Source: Kineosporiaceae bacterium
GTDB taxonomy: Bacteria; Actinomycetota; Actinomycetes; Actinomycetales; Kineosporiaceae
Assembly (NCBI GenBank): GCA_016713225.1
Contig: JADJPO010000001.1
Location: 1,054,001-1,118,000 of the forward strand
Length of the DNA: 64,000 nucleotides
Direction of reading: 5' to 3'
How positions within the stretch are numbered: the first letter of the stretch is position 1; each line of letters begins with the position of its first letter. Made by a program: the position numbers and the translations under genes. Shown in pieces: positions 52,757-61,531 of this stretch. The notes beneath the pieces were generated by a model. It ran no database searches. It had not been told where the DNA came from and saw only the letters and a program-made list of their open reading frames with translations.

Positions 52757-54171
52757 ACCGCCGTCATGTCGCGCACCTCGGCGTAGCGTTCGCGAACGGC
52801 GGGCGTCGGCGTCCCCTCGAAGGTCTGCGTGCCGGCGACCTGCCAGGACGGCGGGTCGCCTGCCTGACCTGCCGCAGTGGCCAGCACCCACGCGGCCTGG
52901 CGGGCAGCGCCGTCCGCGACGTACTCGCCGGGCGGCGGGACGACGACCGGGTGCCCCATCACGGACGGCGCGATCGCGCGTAACGCGGCCGAGCGAGCGC
53001 CTCCGCCGACCAACAACACCCGCTGAATCGTGGCGCCCTGGGCGCGTAGGGCGTCCAAGCCGTCGGCCAGTCCGCAGAGCAGGCCCTCCACGGCGGCGCG
53101 GGCGATGTGGGCCGGGGTGGCGGTCTCGAGACGCAGGCCGTGGATGGCTCCGGTGGCGTCCGGCCGGTTCGGGGTGCGTTCGCCCTCGAGGTAGGGCACC
53201 AGCACCAGCCCGCCCGAGCCGGGCGGCGCCTGCAGGGCCAGGTCGGACAGCGTGGCCAGGTCGACGCCGAGCAGGCGGGCGGTCGCGTCCAGGACGCGGG
53301 CGGCGTTCAGAGTGCAGACCAGGGGCAGGTAACGCCCGGTGGCGTCGGCGAAGCCGGCCACGGCGCCGCTGGGGTCGGCGGCGGGTACCGAGGCCACCGC
53401 CGAGACCACTCCGGAGGTGCCGATCGAGACGATCACGTCGCCCGGTTCGGCGCCGACGCCGAGAGCTGCCGCCATGTTGTCGCCGGTGCCGGGGCCGAGC
53501 AGGGCGCCGGTCGAGATCGGTTGGGCTGCAGAGGTTCCCGCGAGATCGGTGGGGCCGAGTACCCGAGGCAGGGTGGCATCGTGGCCGAGTGCGGCGGTGA
53601 GGATGTCGCGGCGGTAGGCCGACTTGGCGGGTGAGTAGTACCCGGTGCCGGAGGCATCGCCACGGTCGGTGGTCAACGCGTCCAGGCCGGTGGCACCGGC
53701 GAGCTTCCAGGTGAGCCAGTCGTGAGGCAGACAGACCCCGGCGACGCGCGCCGCGGCGTCCGGCTCGTGCTCGGCCACCCAGGCGAGCTTGGTCACGGTG
53801 AACGAGGCCACGGGCACCGAGCCCACACCGTCCGCCCAGGCTTGTGGGCCGCCGAGCTCGTCGGTGAGTCGGCGCGCCTGCGGGGCCGAGCGGGTGTCGT
53901 TCCAGAGCAGGGCGGGCCGGACGACGTCGCCGGCCTCGTCGAGGGTGACCATGCCGTGCTGCTGGGCGCCGACGGCGATGGCCGCCACGTCCTCCAGCCC
54001 GCCGGCCGCGGTGACGGCCTCGTGCAGTGCGCGCCACCAATGTGCGGGGTCGACTTCGGTGCCGTCGGGGTGGGACGCCCGGCCATCGCGCACCAGGGCG
54101 CCGGTCTCGGCGTCGCGGATCACGACCTTGCAGGACTGGGTCGAGGAGTCGATCCCTGCCACGAGTGCCAT
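52741..54171 (-). CDS. xylB: Xylulokinase (FGGY kinase)
   Basis: FGGY-kinase landmarks: the phosphate-binding GIDSSTQSCKVV at the N-terminus, LWNDTRSAPQARRL, the catalytic Asp in LPHDWLTWKLAG near residue 216, and the adenosine-binding LLVGGGARSAALRAI. The pattern AQQHGMVTLDE is characteristic of xylulokinases. It phosphorylates D-xylulose to feed the pentose-phosphate pathway. No xylose isomerase or regulator is adjacent. GGAGAG lies before ATG 54171. Length, 476 residues, is normal. Confidence 0.92.
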   Translation of the reverse strand: MALVAGIDSSTQSCKVVIRDAETGALVRDGRASHPDGTEVDPAHWWRALHEAVTAAGGLEDVAAIAVGAQQHGMVTLDEAGDVVRPALLWNDTRSAPQARRLTDELGGPQAWADGVGSVPVASFTVTKLAWVAEHEPDAAARVAGVCLPHDWLTWKLAGATGLDALTTDRGDASGTGYYSPAKSAYRRDILTAALGHDATLPRVLGPTDLAGTSAAQPISTGALLGPGTGDNMAAALGVGAEPGDVIVSIGTSGVVSAVASVPAADPSGAVAGFADATGRYLPLVCTLNAARVLDATARLLGVDLATLSDLALQAPPGSGGLVLVPYLEGERTPNRPDATGAIHGLRLETATPAHIARAAVEGLLCGLADGLDALRAQGATIQRVLLVGGGARSAALRAIAPSVMGHPVVVPPPGEYVADGAARQAAWVLATAAGQAGDPPSWQVAGTQTFEGTPTPAVRERYAEVRDMTAVQPAR

Positions 54172-54255
54172 CTGGATCGCTCTCCTTCTCGACGTTGACT
54201 CACCGACGGGGGGAACGCTACCCGGGGCCACTGTCACAGCGGCGGGCGATCTCGG

Positions 54256-54261
54256 TAGCGT
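54256..54261 (+). promoter_or_regulatory. -10 box of the patatin gene (leaderless)
   Basis: TAGCGT, then TTCGCC and ATG 54268. Confidence 0.55.
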
Positions 54262-54267
54262 TTCGCC

Positions 54268-55521
54268 ATGCCTGCCACCTCCGACCGGCCACCGGGTCGC
54301 CGTGCCCGTACCGGACGGTCCGCCCCTCGCTCGTCCGTGCGCCGCGGTGACACCGTCGGATTGGTGATTGCCGGAGCCGGTGCCCGGGGCGCCTACGAGA
54401 TCGGTGCGCTCTCGGTGATCGTGCCGTGGCTGCGCTCTCGTGGCGAGCAACCCCGCATCATCGTGGGCACCAGCGCGGGGGCGATCAACGCCCTGCTGGT
54501 GGCCGCACTCGCCCATCACGACGACCCGCACGAGGCGATGCAGGCCTCCCTCGGCCTGTGGCGCGAGGCTGCCCGCACCGGGGTGTTCCGGCCGCTGCTG
54601 CTGACCGCTCCCGGGCTGGGCCTGCGCTATCTCGCCCGGCTGGCCGGCATCGGTGACGTGCCGGTGACCTCGGTGCTCGACCCGGCGCCGTTGCGCAAGA
54701 CGTTGGCGGGCTTCACGTCCTGGCCGTCGCTGCACGACAACATCGGCTCGGGGTTGATCGAGTCGGTGGCCCTGATCGCGACCGCCACCGGGCGGCATCG
54801 CACCGAGGTGTTCGTCGAGTCCGCCGCTCGGCGTGCGCTGCCCGGCGACGACTCCGAGCGGCGCATCGCCTACCGGTCGGCGCGGCTGTCGGCCGAGCAC
54901 GTGATGGCCTCGGCGGCGATTCCGGTGGCGTTCCCGCCGGTGCGGCTCTCGGACGACGAGGGTGGTGCCGGCGACTGGTACCTGGACGGCGGGGTGCGGC
55001 TCAACGCCCCGATCAAGCCGGCGCTCGACCTGGGTGCCGACCGGTTGGTGGTGATCGCCACGCACCCGCTGGCCACCGAGCCGGACCCGCCGCGGATCGA
55101 CCCCCGCCAGCTCGACCTGTTCGGGGCGTTCGCTGCGGTCATCACCTCGACCCTGGTCGACCGGATGGTCGAGGACGTGCGGGCGCTCGATCGGGTCAAC
55201 CGGTTGCTCGGCGCCGGAGCGGCCGGCACCGCCTACCGCCCGGTGCCGTACCTGTTCGTGGGCCCGGAGCGCAGCGGCACCATCCCCGAACTCGCCGAGG
55301 CGGCACTGCACGCCCACCGCGGGGTCGAGGTGTTGCGTAGCCCGGACATCGCGCTGCTGGACCGCCTCATCGGTGGAACCCATTCCACCCACGGCGAATT
55401 GCTGAGCTACCTGCTGTTCGAGCCGGCCTTCATCGACGCGCTGATCGATGCCGGACGCCGCGACGCCGAGGCCGTGGTGGCCGCACACGGCGACGACCCC
55501 TGGCGGCTCACCCGGAGGTGA
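54268..55521 (+). CDS. Patatin-like phospholipase/lipid hydrolase
   Basis: The Ser-Asp dyad is present: oxyanion loop GAGARGAYEIGAL near residue 36, nucleophile in IVGTSAGAIN near 69, and YLDGGVRLNAP near 240. The N-terminal 30 residues are basic and disordered. Patatin enzymes hydrolyse acyl esters of lipids; in bacteria some act on membranes. No signal peptide is visible. Length 417 residues, with a C-terminal helical extension (LDRLIGGTHSTHGELLSYLL). Confidence 0.9.
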   Translation: MPATSDRPPGRRARTGRSAPRSSVRRGDTVGLVIAGAGARGAYEIGALSVIVPWLRSRGEQPRIIVGTSAGAINALLVAALAHHDDPHEAMQASLGLWREAARTGVFRPLLLTAPGLGLRYLARLAGIGDVPVTSVLDPAPLRKTLAGFTSWPSLHDNIGSGLIESVALIATATGRHRTEVFVESAARRALPGDDSERRIAYRSARLSAEHVMASAAIPVAFPPVRLSDDEGGAGDWYLDGGVRLNAPIKPALDLGADRLVVIATHPLATEPDPPRIDPRQLDLFGAFAAVITSTLVDRMVEDVRALDRVNRLLGAGAAGTAYRPVPYLFVGPERSGTIPELAEAALHAHRGVEVLRSPDIALLDRLIGGTHSTHGELLSYLLFEPAFIDALIDAGRRDAEAVVAAHGDDPWRLTRR

Positions 55522-55558
55522 GGGCCAGGGGCCGTCGTCGGGGTCGGGGTCGTCGGGG

Positions 55559-56149
55559 TCAGACGCTCGCCGGCTGCGGAGCGGTTGCCGTACCGACGGC
55601 GCGTGCGGCGATCTTCGCGTGGCGCAGGCCGAGCACGCCCAGGAACAGCATGACGACGGCTCCGGCGAAGGCGGCGATCGAGGCGAAGAGCGCGATCTTG
55701 GCCATCATGCCGAAGGCGTAGGCGTTCAGCAGCATGCCGCGCAAGGTGTTGCCCATGAACAGGGACTGGCGCAGCTCGCCGAGCTTGGCCACGGCCGCCT
55801 TGTCGGCGTTCGGGTCGGCGTTCAGCTTCATGAACTCACCGCTCACCTGCGAGTACGTCGTGCCCTGGCTCTGGGCGTTCATGTGAACCAGGATGTAGTG
55901 GTCGGCGTAGGCCTTGGCCTTGTCGCCGTTGTCCAGCGGAGTGCCGGCGTACTGCTCCAGGTAGGGCTTGATGTCGGGGTTGTCCAGCGCCTCACCCTGC
56001 GGCATCGTGATGTGCTGGTCACTGAGCTGCTGGCTCACATTCGAGCTGATGAAGCTGCTCGCCCAGCCCAGCAGTCCGCCGGCTACCAACAGCACGGCGG
56101 CAAGGACCAGGCCGGTCCACGAGATGAGCTTGTCGAGGGTGCTACGCAC
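55559..56149 (-). CDS. Conserved actinobacterial two-helix membrane protein
   Basis: One N-terminal helix (LVLAAVLLVAGGLLGWASSF) and one C-terminal helix (IALFASIAAFAGAVVMLFLG) flank an outer region of about 95 residues with conserved-looking QLSDQHITMPQGEAL. I know this type from other actinobacteria as a conserved hypothetical, sometimes misnamed as a LigA dioxygenase. No enzyme motif is visible. GGAGG lies just before GTG 56149. Confidence 0.75.
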   Translation of the reverse strand: MRSTLDKLISWTGLVLAAVLLVAGGLLGWASSFISSNVSQQLSDQHITMPQGEALDNPDIKPYLEQYAGTPLDNGDKAKAYADHYILVHMNAQSQGTTYSQVSGEFMKLNADPNADKAAVAKLGELRQSLFMGNTLRGMLLNAYAFGMMAKIALFASIAAFAGAVVMLFLGVLGLRHAKIAARAVGTATAPQPASV

Positions 56150-56284
56150 GTCAGCCTCCGAGATGGTGGACGGCTCGGGCCGGAAAGGAGGGGCCGGGCC
56201 CGATATCGAATTTAGTTGAATCCGACACCAACGAACGTACCGAGGCTCGGGAGGGCCGAGTCGGGACCACGGGCCCGGTCGGTC

Positions 56285-57094
56285 TCACGACCACGTGATG
56301 TACATCTCCAGGTGCAAAGGGGTCCCGGGGTGCACCACATCTGCTGTGCCGGACTCGATCGCATTGGGTGGCGCCGTCTGTGGCTCCACGCACAGTGCGT
56401 CCGGCTTCTGGTCGAAGACCACCACATACCTTGCATCGGAACGGATTTCGACCTGCAGTGCGCCGTCCCAGCTGATCGACGCCGGCCAGGTGACGTCCCC
56501 GAAGACGTCGTCCCAGGGTCCGTCGGGCAGTGGAGAGTCGACGGGAACTGTTGTGAGAGAGGGCATTCCGGAGTCATCTCGAGGGAGCAGATGGCCGCAG
56601 TTCACCGTGAATCGGGCCGGCTCGCCGCGCGACAGGCGGCGTCGGAACCAGGGGTGGTACCCGGTCCAGGCCGGCATCGGTTCGTCGTCGGCGTGTACCT
56701 CGAGTCGCGCGCGCAGTCCGGCGTCGTCGAGGTCGAGGTGCTGGACGACGTGCCCACGCCAGGGCCAGCGGCTGTCGAAATCGCAGCGCAGCGTGGCGTG
56801 ATGCGAGGCGAGGTCCAGCACCTGCCAGGAGCGGTCGAGCGTGACGCCGTGGATGGCGTGGGGTGGCATGTCGATGGGCAGCTGGTGTCGTCGTCCGTTC
56901 CAGTCGATGCGGCCGCCTCGGATGCGTCCGGCATAGGGCGCCATGGGGTAGTTGCCCCAATCGAGCAATCGGTGCCCGCCTCGGCCCAGCAGTTCGAGGT
57001 CGCCGACGCGAAGTGAGGCCCAACGGCCGCCGTTGTCGGGGCTGATGATCACGGCGGCATCGCCCGAGGCGGTCTGGAGCTGGATGTCCGGCAC
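56285..57094 (-). CDS. Aldose 1-epimerase family protein
   Basis: The 269-residue beta-sandwich protein has GalM-type residues: the NYPMAPYAGRIRGG loop, HAIHG with the first catalytic His, GYHPWFRR with the second, and the general-base Glu in ALCVEPQTAPPNA. It should interconvert the anomers of a sugar. GTG 57094 is preferred (normal family start); the frame reaches 57154, overlapping the divergent gene. It sits alone, divergent from the CoxD-like gene. Confidence 0.87.
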   Translation of the reverse strand: MPDIQLQTASGDAAVIISPDNGGRWASLRVGDLELLGRGGHRLLDWGNYPMAPYAGRIRGGRIDWNGRRHQLPIDMPPHAIHGVTLDRSWQVLDLASHHATLRCDFDSRWPWRGHVVQHLDLDDAGLRARLEVHADDEPMPAWTGYHPWFRRRLSRGEPARFTVNCGHLLPRDDSGMPSLTTVPVDSPLPDGPWDDVFGDVTWPASISWDGALQVEIRSDARYVVVFDQKPDALCVEPQTAPPNAIESGTADVVHPGTPLHLEMYITWS

Positions 57095-57134
57095 CAGCAG
57101 AGTGTGACGCTGTCCGTCGCCGGAGGGAATGAGC

Positions 57135-57140
57135 CATGCT
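57135..57140 (+). promoter_or_regulatory. -10 box of the CoxD-like gene (leaderless)
   Basis: CATGCT, then six bases and ATG 57147. Confidence 0.4.
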
Positions 57141-57146
57141 GTGCGG

Positions 57147-58100
57147 ATGAGCAATCCCCTGGTGGATGCCGGTCTCGGCGGCGCCTCGACGGCCGCGGGG
57201 TTGCCGTCGTCCCCGGCCGAGCTGGCCGCAGCGTTGGACGGTACCGGCTACCTGGCCGATGACGGGCTCGCCACGGTGGCCTGGCTGGCGATGACGCTGC
57301 GCCGTCCGCTGTTGCTCGAGGGCGAGCCCGGCACCGGCAAGACCGCCCTGGCCGAGGCGCTGGCCCAGGCGCTGGGCGCCGAGCTGATCCGGCTGCAGTG
57401 CTACGAGGGCATCGACGCGAGCCAGGCGCTGTACGACTGGGACTTCCCCCGGCAGGTGCTGCACCTGCGGGCGGTCGAGGCCACCAAGGCCGACGGTGTG
57501 GCGCTGGACGTCGATGCCGTGGAGCACTCGCTGTTCGCCGAACGGTTCCTGCTCGCACGGCCGATCCTGCGGGCGTTGCGCAGCCCGAACGCAGTCCTGC
57601 TGGTCGACGAGATCGATCGGGCGGACGACGAGTTCGAGGCGTTCCTGCTGGAGGTGCTCTCGACCCACGCCGTGACGATCCCCGAGCTGGGCACCATCGC
57701 CGCGGTCAATCCGCCGCTGGTGGTGCTGACCTCCAACCGCACCCGCGAGGTGCACGATGCCCTCAAGCGCCGCTGTCTGTACCACTGGGTCGAGCACCCC
57801 GGCCTGACCCGCGAGATCGAGATCATCCGACGCCGGTTGCCGCAGGTGCCCGAGACGCTGGCGCGCCAGGTGGCGGTCGTCGTCCAGCGCCTGCGAGACG
57901 GTGCGTCCGGGCCGGCCGAGGCCGACCTGCTCAAGCCGCCCGGTGTCGCCGAGAGCCTGGACTGGGCCCGCTGCCTGATCGAACTCGGCCGCCGCGAACT
58001 CGACCTCGAGACCACCGCCGCCACCCTGGGTGCGATCTGCAAGTACCGCGAGGACGCCGAACGCGTCCGCAACCGTCTCGATCGCCTCCTGGCCGGCTGA
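57147..58100 (+). CDS. coxD: MoxR/CoxD-like AAA ATPase
   Basis: The 317-residue MoxR-type ATPase has Walker A GEPGTGKTALAEAL near residue 58, Walker B AVLLVDEIDRADDEFEAF near 150, sensor 1 in VVLTSNRTRE and a C-terminal lid. CoxD helps insert the copper-sulfur-molybdenum centre of CO dehydrogenase; the name is used because CoxE- and XdhC-like genes follow 2.3-3.4 kb later on the same strand. General MoxR chaperones look similar, so confidence in CoxD itself is moderate. ATG 57147 is preferred over 57129 because of the -10 box. Confidence 0.8.
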   Translation: MSNPLVDAGLGGASTAAGLPSSPAELAAALDGTGYLADDGLATVAWLAMTLRRPLLLEGEPGTGKTALAEALAQALGAELIRLQCYEGIDASQALYDWDFPRQVLHLRAVEATKADGVALDVDAVEHSLFAERFLLARPILRALRSPNAVLLVDEIDRADDEFEAFLLEVLSTHAVTIPELGTIAAVNPPLVVLTSNRTREVHDALKRRCLYHWVEHPGLTREIEIIRRRLPQVPETLARQVAVVVQRLRDGASGPAEADLLKPPGVAESLDWARCLIELGRRELDLETTAATLGAICKYREDAERVRNRLDRLLAG

Positions 58101-58135
58101 CCGCCCACCGTTGACCGCACCGAGATCCCCGGCTT

Positions 58136-58189
58136 CGAGCGCAATGTCACGTTGCGCTCGCCAGATGAGCGTGATGTGTCATTGCGCTC
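58136..58189. repeat. Two tandem imperfect hairpins, terminator or dispersed repeat
   Basis: CGAGCGCAA (58136-58144) pairs with TTGCGCTCG (58152-58160). A second copy, GAGCGTGAT with ATTGCGCTC (58167-58189), forms a similar stem with two G-T pairs. They lie between convergent genes coxD and tauE, whose 156-base gap holds nothing else. Confidence 0.6.
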
Positions 58190-58256
58190 GGCGGGGACGA
58201 GCGTGACGGGCGAGTTGGGAGCTGGCGTCGTGACTCCGAGTGGCAGGCGGCTCGAG

Positions 58257-59012
58257 TCAGCGGTAGGTGCGCCAGGCGAGCACCGCCGCGACCACGAGAC
58301 CGCTGCCGAAGATCGACCAGCGCAGCCGGTCGTCACCCAGGCGTCGCGAGACGCTCGGACCGATCAGGCCGCCCACCAGGAAGCCGACCGCCAGAGGTGG
58401 GACGGCGCCGAACTCGACCGGACCGAAGATCAGGACGGCGATCGCCGCCACACCGTTGGCGACCGCGGCCAGGGCGTTCTTGACCGCATTGCGCCGCACC
58501 ACCGAGACGTCCAGCACCCACCCCAGGGCGACCATCAGCAGCACCCCGCCCGCGGCACCGAAGTAGCCGGTGTAGGTCGCCACAGCCAGCACGCCGAGCA
58601 TCGTCGCCGGGGTCAGCCCGCGCGGTTGAAACCATTGATAGGCAAGCAGTTTCGGCTGGACGACGATGGCCAGCGACGCGGCCCCCACCAGCACCGGCAC
58701 GACGAGTTCGAACGACCGCTCGGACGCCGTCAGCAGGATCGCCGCACCGAGCACACCTCCGACGGCGCTCATCGGTGCCAACTTCACCGTGGTGGCCCCC
58801 AGGCCCACCAACTCTCCGCGCGAGCGCAGCACCGACCCGATGCCGGCGAAGGTGAGAGCAGCGGTGTTGGTGACATTGGCCGTCAACGGGGACATGCCGA
58901 GCGCCAGCAGCGCGGGGTAGGACACCAACGAGGCCAGCGACACCACGCTGCCCACCACCCCCGCCGCGGTTCCGGTGGCGAACAGGGCGAGCAGACGCAG
59001 CGGATCGGGCAC
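58257..59012 (-). CDS. TauE/SafE-family sulfite/organosulfonate exporter
   Basis: This 251-residue protein has eight hydrophobic helices and the TauE repeat signatures: GTAAGVVGSVVSLASLVSYP with ALLALGMSPLTANVTNT near the start, and GYFGAAGGVLLMVAL in the second half. The family exports sulfite, sulfoacetate or related anions; the substrate is unknown. It is inserted, in the opposite direction, between coxD and coxE. Confidence 0.88.
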   Translation of the reverse strand: MPDPLRLLALFATGTAAGVVGSVVSLASLVSYPALLALGMSPLTANVTNTAALTFAGIGSVLRSRGELVGLGATTVKLAPMSAVGGVLGAAILLTASERSFELVVPVLVGAASLAIVVQPKLLAYQWFQPRGLTPATMLGVLAVATYTGYFGAAGGVLLMVALGWVLDVSVVRRNAVKNALAAVANGVAAIAVLIFGPVEFGAVPPLAVGFLVGGLIGPSVSRRLGDDRLRWSIFGSGLVVAAVLAWRTYR

Positions 59013-59071
59013 GGTTCAGCGTGCCACGCCGCTTCGTGGATATGTCGTGGTGCCGGCCACCGGCGGCCACC

Positions 59072-59077
59072 TAGGCT
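59072..59077 (+). promoter_or_regulatory. -10 box of the DinB gene (leaderless)
   Basis: TAGGCT, then seven bases and ATG 59085. Confidence 0.55.
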
Positions 59078-59084
59078 CGCCGCC

Positions 59085-59636
59085 ATGGAGCACGCCGCGG
59101 ACGACATCCCACCCGACACCAAGGACTGGACCTGGGTCCTCGACCAGCCCTGCCCGGAGTGCGGTTTCCTGGCCGACTCCTACCTGATCGCCGATCTGGC
59201 CCCGGCCACGCGTCGCACGGTGGCCGCCTGGCAGGAGGTGTTCGCCCGCCCCGATCTGCGGCAGCGTCCGCAGCCCCAGGTCTGGTCGCCGCTGGAGTAC
59301 GCCTGCCACATCCGCGACGTCTACGGCCTGTTCGCCGAGCGCATCACGCTCATGCTCGATCAGGACAATCCGCAGTTCGCCAACTGGGACCAGGACGCGA
59401 CCGCCGTCGCCGAGCGCTACGGCGAGCAGGAACCGACCCGGGTCTTCGAGCAGTTGACGGACGCCGGGTATGCCCTGGCCGACCTGGTGGACGCCGTACC
59501 GCGGCGCCGTCCGAACGCCTGGCTGCGCCCCGGACGCCGCTCCAACGGCTCGACCTTCACCGTCGAGTCGATCACCCGGTACATGCTCCACGACGTGGTT
59601 CACCACTTGCACGACGTGGGCCGCCCGCTCGACTGA
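59085..59636 (+). CDS. DinB-family protein
   Basis: The 183-residue four-helix protein has the DinB histidine pattern: EYACHIRDVYGLF near residue 80 and the C-terminal HDVVHHLHDVGRP near 166-178. A CPEC pair near residue 23 is typical of the actinobacterial DinB subgroup (PCPECGF). DinB proteins bind a metal and often act as thiol-dependent transferases; the substrate is unknown. Confidence 0.85.
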   Translation: MEHAADDIPPDTKDWTWVLDQPCPECGFLADSYLIADLAPATRRTVAAWQEVFARPDLRQRPQPQVWSPLEYACHIRDVYGLFAERITLMLDQDNPQFANWDQDATAVAERYGEQEPTRVFEQLTDAGYALADLVDAVPRRRPNAWLRPGRRSNGSTFTVESITRYMLHDVVHHLHDVGRPLD

Positions 59637-59643
59637 CCTGCGC

Positions 59644-60084
59644 TCACCCGACCCCGGCCGTCGCCGGGTCGAGCACCTTCAGGTCGGCGAAGCGGGCGAA
59701 GCCTCGATCCGAGGTGGCCAGCACGGCGCGATGCTCCAGGGCCAACGCCGCCAGGTAGGTGTCGGGAATGTCGTTGGCGCGCATGCCGTGACGCCGCACC
59801 AGGGCGGCGAAGGCGTCCCAGGTGCCGGAGCCACCGCCGAGACGTTGGGTCGCGGGCGCGGCCAGCACGGCCTCACAGAATCCGAGCGCCTGCTCGACCG
59901 CGGTGGGCTGGGGGAAGATCCTGTGGTTGGTCACCAGGCGGACCAGGCCGGTCAGGCAGAGGTCCGGGATGGCGACGGTCCGGACGCCGGTGACCGCCGC
60001 GGTCAGCCAGGCGTGCACCGCTGCGTGATCGGGCAGATCGACCCGGTGCGCCGTGACCAGGACGTTCACGTCGACGATGATCAT
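59644..60084 (-). CDS. vapC: PIN-domain toxin, VapC type
   Basis: The 146-residue PIN domain has its first Asp in IIVDVNVLV, the second acidic cluster in NDIPDTYLAALA, and the third in ATSDRGFARF. These Asp residues hold Mg2+ for cutting RNA, usually tRNA or rRNA. The acidic residue usually in the second helix is replaced (LCLTGLVRLVTN), as in some subfamilies. The start overlaps the vapB stop by four bases (ATGA). Confidence 0.88.
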   Translation of the reverse strand: MIIVDVNVLVTAHRVDLPDHAAVHAWLTAAVTGVRTVAIPDLCLTGLVRLVTNHRIFPQPTAVEQALGFCEAVLAAPATQRLGGGSGTWDAFAALVRRHGMRANDIPDTYLAALALEHRAVLATSDRGFARFADLKVLDPATAGVG

Positions 60085-60329
60085 CGAAGTCGGTTCTCGC
60101 CCAGCAGGTCGGCCACGTGCTCCCGGTCGTGGAGATCCACTCCGGGTGCCAGCCCGCCGGACCCGGACACGGGCAGGACGACGTCGGCCCGCACCTGCTG
60201 CGCCTGATGGCGCGCCAGCAGCTCGCGGAGCGCCTCCTCGACCACCGAGCTGACGGTGCCGCGACGTTGAGCAGCGATCAGCTTGACCTGGTCCAGCAGA
60301 CCGTCCTCGATCGCGACCGTTGTCCTCAT
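60081..60329 (-). CDS. vapB: Antitoxin of the VapB type (ribbon-helix-helix)
   Basis: The 82-residue protein has an N-terminal ribbon-helix-helix DNA-binding segment (MRTTVAIEDGLLDQVKLIAA and SSVVEEALRELLARH), then a toxin-binding tail ending in LHDREHVADLLGENRLR. VapB neutralises VapC and represses the shared promoter. Palindromic TGCATCA repeats just upstream are the probable operator. Confidence 0.86.
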   Translation of the reverse strand: MRTTVAIEDGLLDQVKLIAAQRRGTVSSVVEEALRELLARHQAQQVRADVVLPVSGSGGLAPGVDLHDREHVADLLGENRLR

Positions 60330-60337
60330 GTCATCAG

Positions 60338-60364
60338 TGCATCACGAGAATGCATCATGATGCA
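60338..60364. promoter_or_regulatory. Operator of the vapBC genes
   Basis: TGCATCA occurs at 60338-60344 and 60351-60357, the second forming the perfect 14-bp palindrome TGCATCATGATGCA (60351-60364). It lies 9-35 bases upstream of vapB. Confidence 0.75.
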
Positions 60365-60401
60365 ACCTCTGTGACCGGTCGGGGCATGGCACCGTACCCG
60401 T

Positions 60402-61520
60402 GTGAGTTCCCCGACCGCTGCCGACGAGCTCCTGGGCGCCTTCGCCCGGGCCGCTCGCGCTGCCGGTCTGCCGGTCACCCCCGACCGCACCCGGGCCTTC
60501 CTCACCGCGGCCGCGGCCGTCGGTGTGATGAACCGGGACGGCGTCTACTGGGCCGGACGCTCCACCTTGACCGCCGAGCCGGATCACCTCGAGCTGTACG
60601 ACCGGGTGTTCGAGGCCTGGTTCGACGGTGAGGCACCGCGGCTGACCGGGCAGCGGCGCGCCGTGCCGCCGAAACCGCTCGCCGGCCTGACCGACACCGC
60701 ATCCGGCGACGGCACCACCGAGCGAGACCCGGCCGAGGTCGAGGTGGTGCGGGCCAGGGCCAGCGATCTCGACCTGCTGCGCCACCGAGACGTCGCCGAC
60801 CTCACCCCGGGCGAGAAGGCGATGCTCGCCCAGCTCTTCGCCGTGCTCCGCCCGAGTGCGCCACCGCGCCGTGCCGTGCGCCGCCGCCCGTTCCATCGGG
60901 GCGAGGTCGACCTGCGCCGCACCCTGCGTGCCGAGCTGCGCCGCGGCGGCGAGGCGGGACCGATCCTGATGCGCCGCAAGGCGTCTCGGCCGCGTCGCGT
61001 CGTCCTGCTGATTGACATCTCGGGGTCGATGGACGCCTATGCCGATGCGCTGCTGCGCCTGGCGCACGTCTGGCTGCGCGCCGTCCCGCGGCAGGTCGAG
61101 GTGTTCACGATCGGTACCCGGCTGACGCGCGTGACCCGCTCGCTACGGGCGCGGGACGCCGAGCACGCGTTGAAGGCGGCCGGCGAGGAGGTGCCGGACT
61201 GGTCCGGTGGTACCCGGCTCGGCGAGGTACTGCAGAGCTTCCTCGACCGCTGGGGGCAACGGGGGATGGCCCGCGGTGCCGTGGTCGTGATCTTCTCCGA
61301 TGGTTGGGAGCGGGGCGACGTCGGCCTGCTCGCCGAGCAGACCGCCCGGCTGCGCCGATTGGCTCACCGGGTGGTCTGGGTGAACCCACATCGGGGCAAG
61401 GCGGGATACCGTCCGGTGCAGGGCGGCATCGTCGCCGCCCTGCCGAACATCGACGATCTGCTGGCGGGTCACTCGCTGGCGACGTTCGCCGAACTGGTGG
61501 AGGTCGTGCGCCGTGCGTGA
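60402..61520 (+). CDS. coxE: VWA-domain protein, CoxE-like
   Basis: The 372-residue protein has a helical N-terminal domain and a C-terminal von Willebrand A domain whose MIDAS motif reads VLLIDISGSMDAY (D-x-S-x-S) near residue 205, followed by DWSGGTRLGEVL (second loop) and VVIFSDGWERGD (third). It fits CoxE, which works with the MoxR ATPase CoxD to finish the CO-dehydrogenase metal centre. The GTG at 60402 follows CACCGT by six bases. The XdhC-like gene starts 12 bases after its stop. Confidence 0.85.
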   Translation: MSSPTAADELLGAFARAARAAGLPVTPDRTRAFLTAAAAVGVMNRDGVYWAGRSTLTAEPDHLELYDRVFEAWFDGEAPRLTGQRRAVPPKPLAGLTDTASGDGTTERDPAEVEVVRARASDLDLLRHRDVADLTPGEKAMLAQLFAVLRPSAPPRRAVRRRPFHRGEVDLRRTLRAELRRGGEAGPILMRRKASRPRRVVLLIDISGSMDAYADALLRLAHVWLRAVPRQVEVFTIGTRLTRVTRSLRARDAEHALKAAGEEVPDWSGGTRLGEVLQSFLDRWGQRGMARGAVVVIFSDGWERGDVGLLAEQTARLRRLAHRVVWVNPHRGKAGYRPVQGGIVAALPNIDDLLAGHSLATFAELVEVVRRA

Positions 61521-61531
61521 GGAGAACACTC

